Below are positions 63,030-64,000 of a stretch of 64,000 nucleotides of DNA, one piece after another. Where the stretch lies: assembly GCF_020055675.1 (NCBI RefSeq), contig NZ_JAIPUS010000005.1:1-64000 (forward strand). Reading direction: 5' to 3'. This DNA comes from Marivita sp. Lineage in GTDB: Bacteria; Pseudomonadota; Alphaproteobacteria; Rhodobacterales; Rhodobacteraceae. The notes beneath the pieces were generated by a model. That model was not told the origin of the DNA and searched no databases. It was given only the letters and a program-made list of their open reading frames with translations. How positions within the stretch are numbered: position 1 is the first letter of the stretch; each line of letters starts with the position of its first letter. The position numbers and the translations under genes were made by a program.

Positions 63030-63958
63030 GCCTGCATCCCCATCCGTCGCAGCGTGACCCTTTGGGCAAAATCCAGAAACGTCACCAAGCCCCCGGCCAA
63101 TATCGCGGCCGCGAAGAGCGCGGCCCAGATCGCGAGCGGCGTGCCGAACTGGTCCCCGATCAGGATACGGGCTCCGAGGCCGGAAATGGCCCCTGTCGGC
63201 AATTCACCGACGATTGTTCCGACCAGAGCAGCCGCGATTCCGATCTTGAGCGACGTGAACAGGTACGGCATGGACGCCGGCAAGCGAAGCTTCAGAAACA
63301 CATGCAGGCCCGACGCCGAGTAGGTGCGCAACAAATCGAGCTGCGCCGCACCCGGCGAGCGCAATCCCTTCACCATGCCCACCAACACCGGGAAGTAGCA
63401 CAGATAGGCCGAGATAATCGCCTTGGGCACGCCGCGCCCTTCTATCCCGACCTGGCTGGATAGAACGATGATCATCGGGGCGAGGGCAACGATCGGAACT
63501 GTCTGGCTGATGATCGCCCAAGGCATCAGGCTCATGCTCACAACGCGGCTATAGACAATCGCAATTGCCCCGGCCATTCCCAGCACGATCCCGAGGAAAA
63601 ACCCCCAGAGCGTCGATTGCAGCGTGATCCAGCCGTGATAGATCAGCGATCGTTTCGACATTGCTCGCCCGCTGAGCGCCATCTCGCCCGTGGACTTCCA
63701 AAGCTCGCGGCCAACCTGCACCGGCGTCGGCAATCGAGGACGATCAAGGCTGTAGCCTTGGGCGACGTGACCGGGGTTGTCGATCATCAACCGCCAGATC
63801 GGCTGTTCGAAACGGTCAACGGATGCCGGTGGCACCACCTCTGCTCCGGACCTTTCCGCCACGTCCAGCGCGCCACGGAGGTTCATCGGTGCCACGGCAG
63901 CGTACCAGATCGCCACGATGGCGGAGAGAACCGCCAGTATGGGCAAGCTGTTCTTCAT
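63026..63958 (-). CDS. ABC transporter permease (BPD type, first copy)
   Basis: A 310-residue permease with an N-terminal hydrophobic segment, a periplasmic-sized insert (about 30-95), and a BPD transmembrane domain with the EAA loop (AAQLDLLRTYSASGLHVFLKLRLPASMPYL, in parts). Its start overlaps the stop of a gene that continues beyond the right edge, and its stop overlaps the next permease start. Two different permease subunits suggest a heterodimer. Confidence 0.9.
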   Translation of the reverse strand: MKNSLPILAVLSAIVAIWYAAVAPMNLRGALDVAERSGAEVVPPASVDRFEQPIWRLMIDNPGHVAQGYSLDRPRLPTPVQVGRELWKSTGEMALSGRAMSKRSLIYHGWITLQSTLWGFFLGIVLGMAGAIAIVYSRVVSMSLMPWAIISQTVPIVALAPMIIVLSSQVGIEGRGVPKAIISAYLCYFPVLVGMVKGLRSPGAAQLDLLRTYSASGLHVFLKLRLPASMPYLFTSLKIGIAAALVGTIVGELPTGAISGLGARILIGDQFGTPLAIWAALFAAAILAGGLVTFLDFAQRVTLRRMGMQA

Positions 63959-64000
63959 ACGGCGTCAATCATCATAGGCATGCCCTGCCCGAAGCCCGTC
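63955..64000 (-). CDS. 3' end of an upstream operon gene (partial)
   Basis: The last codons of a gene that enters from the right: the frame ends TGFGQGMPMMIDAV and its TGA overlaps the permease ATG in an ATGA junction, the same pattern as the other genes in this operon. Fifteen codons are too few to identify it; an ABC-ATPase or catabolic gene would be expected. Other frames on this strand also end nearby, so the frame choice is by operon pattern only. Confidence 0.45.
   Translation of the reverse strand, partial: TGFGQGMPMMIDAV

Overview
The window looks like chromosomal DNA of a Rhodobacterales (Roseobacter-group) alphaproteobacterium. The pointers are GC-rich DNA with densely packed genes, many start/stop overlaps of the TGATG or ATGA type, a rpoE-chrR singlet-oxygen sigma/anti-sigma pair, a homodimeric AceE-type pyruvate dehydrogenase with a lipoyl-bearing E3, a plant-type glutamate-cysteine ligase, MsrPQ, and alphaproteobacterial-style flagellar genes including MotE. 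Family calls rest on recognising motifs and sequence by eye; no database search was possible.

Layout. 0.4-4 kb: msrPQ (periplasmic methionine sulfoxide repair), a small membrane protein and a membrane-anchored glutamate-synthase-like flavoprotein. 4.3-7.2 kb: a fasciclin protein, a solitary ParB-like protein, and a BglII/BstYI-like restriction enzyme converging on an MT-A70 adenine methylase (probable R-M system). 7.5-13.5 kb: clpB with a good RpoH (sigma-32) promoter, two membrane-anchored acidic small proteins, pyrF, and dinB with an N-terminal zinc ribbon. 13.6-19.9 kb: the rpoE-chrR pair, divergent from a five-gene overlapping operon (flavin amine oxidase-like, DUF1365, GPH/MFS transporter, DUF3833, SDR). 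The shared intergenic region carries two back-to-back RpoE-like promoters.

20-33.4 kb, almost all minus strand: lpd-aceF-aceE, xth, a LysR regulator, a DJ-1/PfpI protein, a FadH-type flavoenzyme, a BaiN-like flavoprotein and a mechanosensitive channel. 33.4-40 kb: HNH nuclease, a coiled-coil protein plus large OmpA protein, ubiA, rsmE, a membrane protein and gshA, ending in two abutting perfect 26-bp palindromes. 40-54.4 kb: a cytoplasmic gamma-glutamyltransferase family protein, a STAS/RsbW-like pair, a thiolase remnant, free-methionine-R-sulfoxide reductase, LysE exporter, RluA-type synthase, aldehyde dehydrogenase, 1-Cys peroxiredoxin, an OmpA/AhpD-like/GNAT/CinA-like minus-strand run, sfsA, map, hisC and tyrC.

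54.4-59.5 kb: an extensin-domain remnant followed by a short flagellar cluster (fliP-fliN-fliH-fliF divergent from fliL, an unnamed gene and motE), with a CtrA-like box in the divergent promoter region. 59.5-64 kb: tRNA-Arg(CCU), a LacI regulator, and an NMT1/ThiY-type ABC importer with two permeases that runs off the right edge.

No CRISPR array, rRNA gene, insertion sequence or prophage was seen. The least ordinary pieces are the R-M/ParB-like block, the divergent RpoE promoter architecture with no cyclopropane synthase nearby, the TTCGAA-centred palindromes, and two gene remnants (thiolase, extensin). I did not find a convincing, wholly new system.
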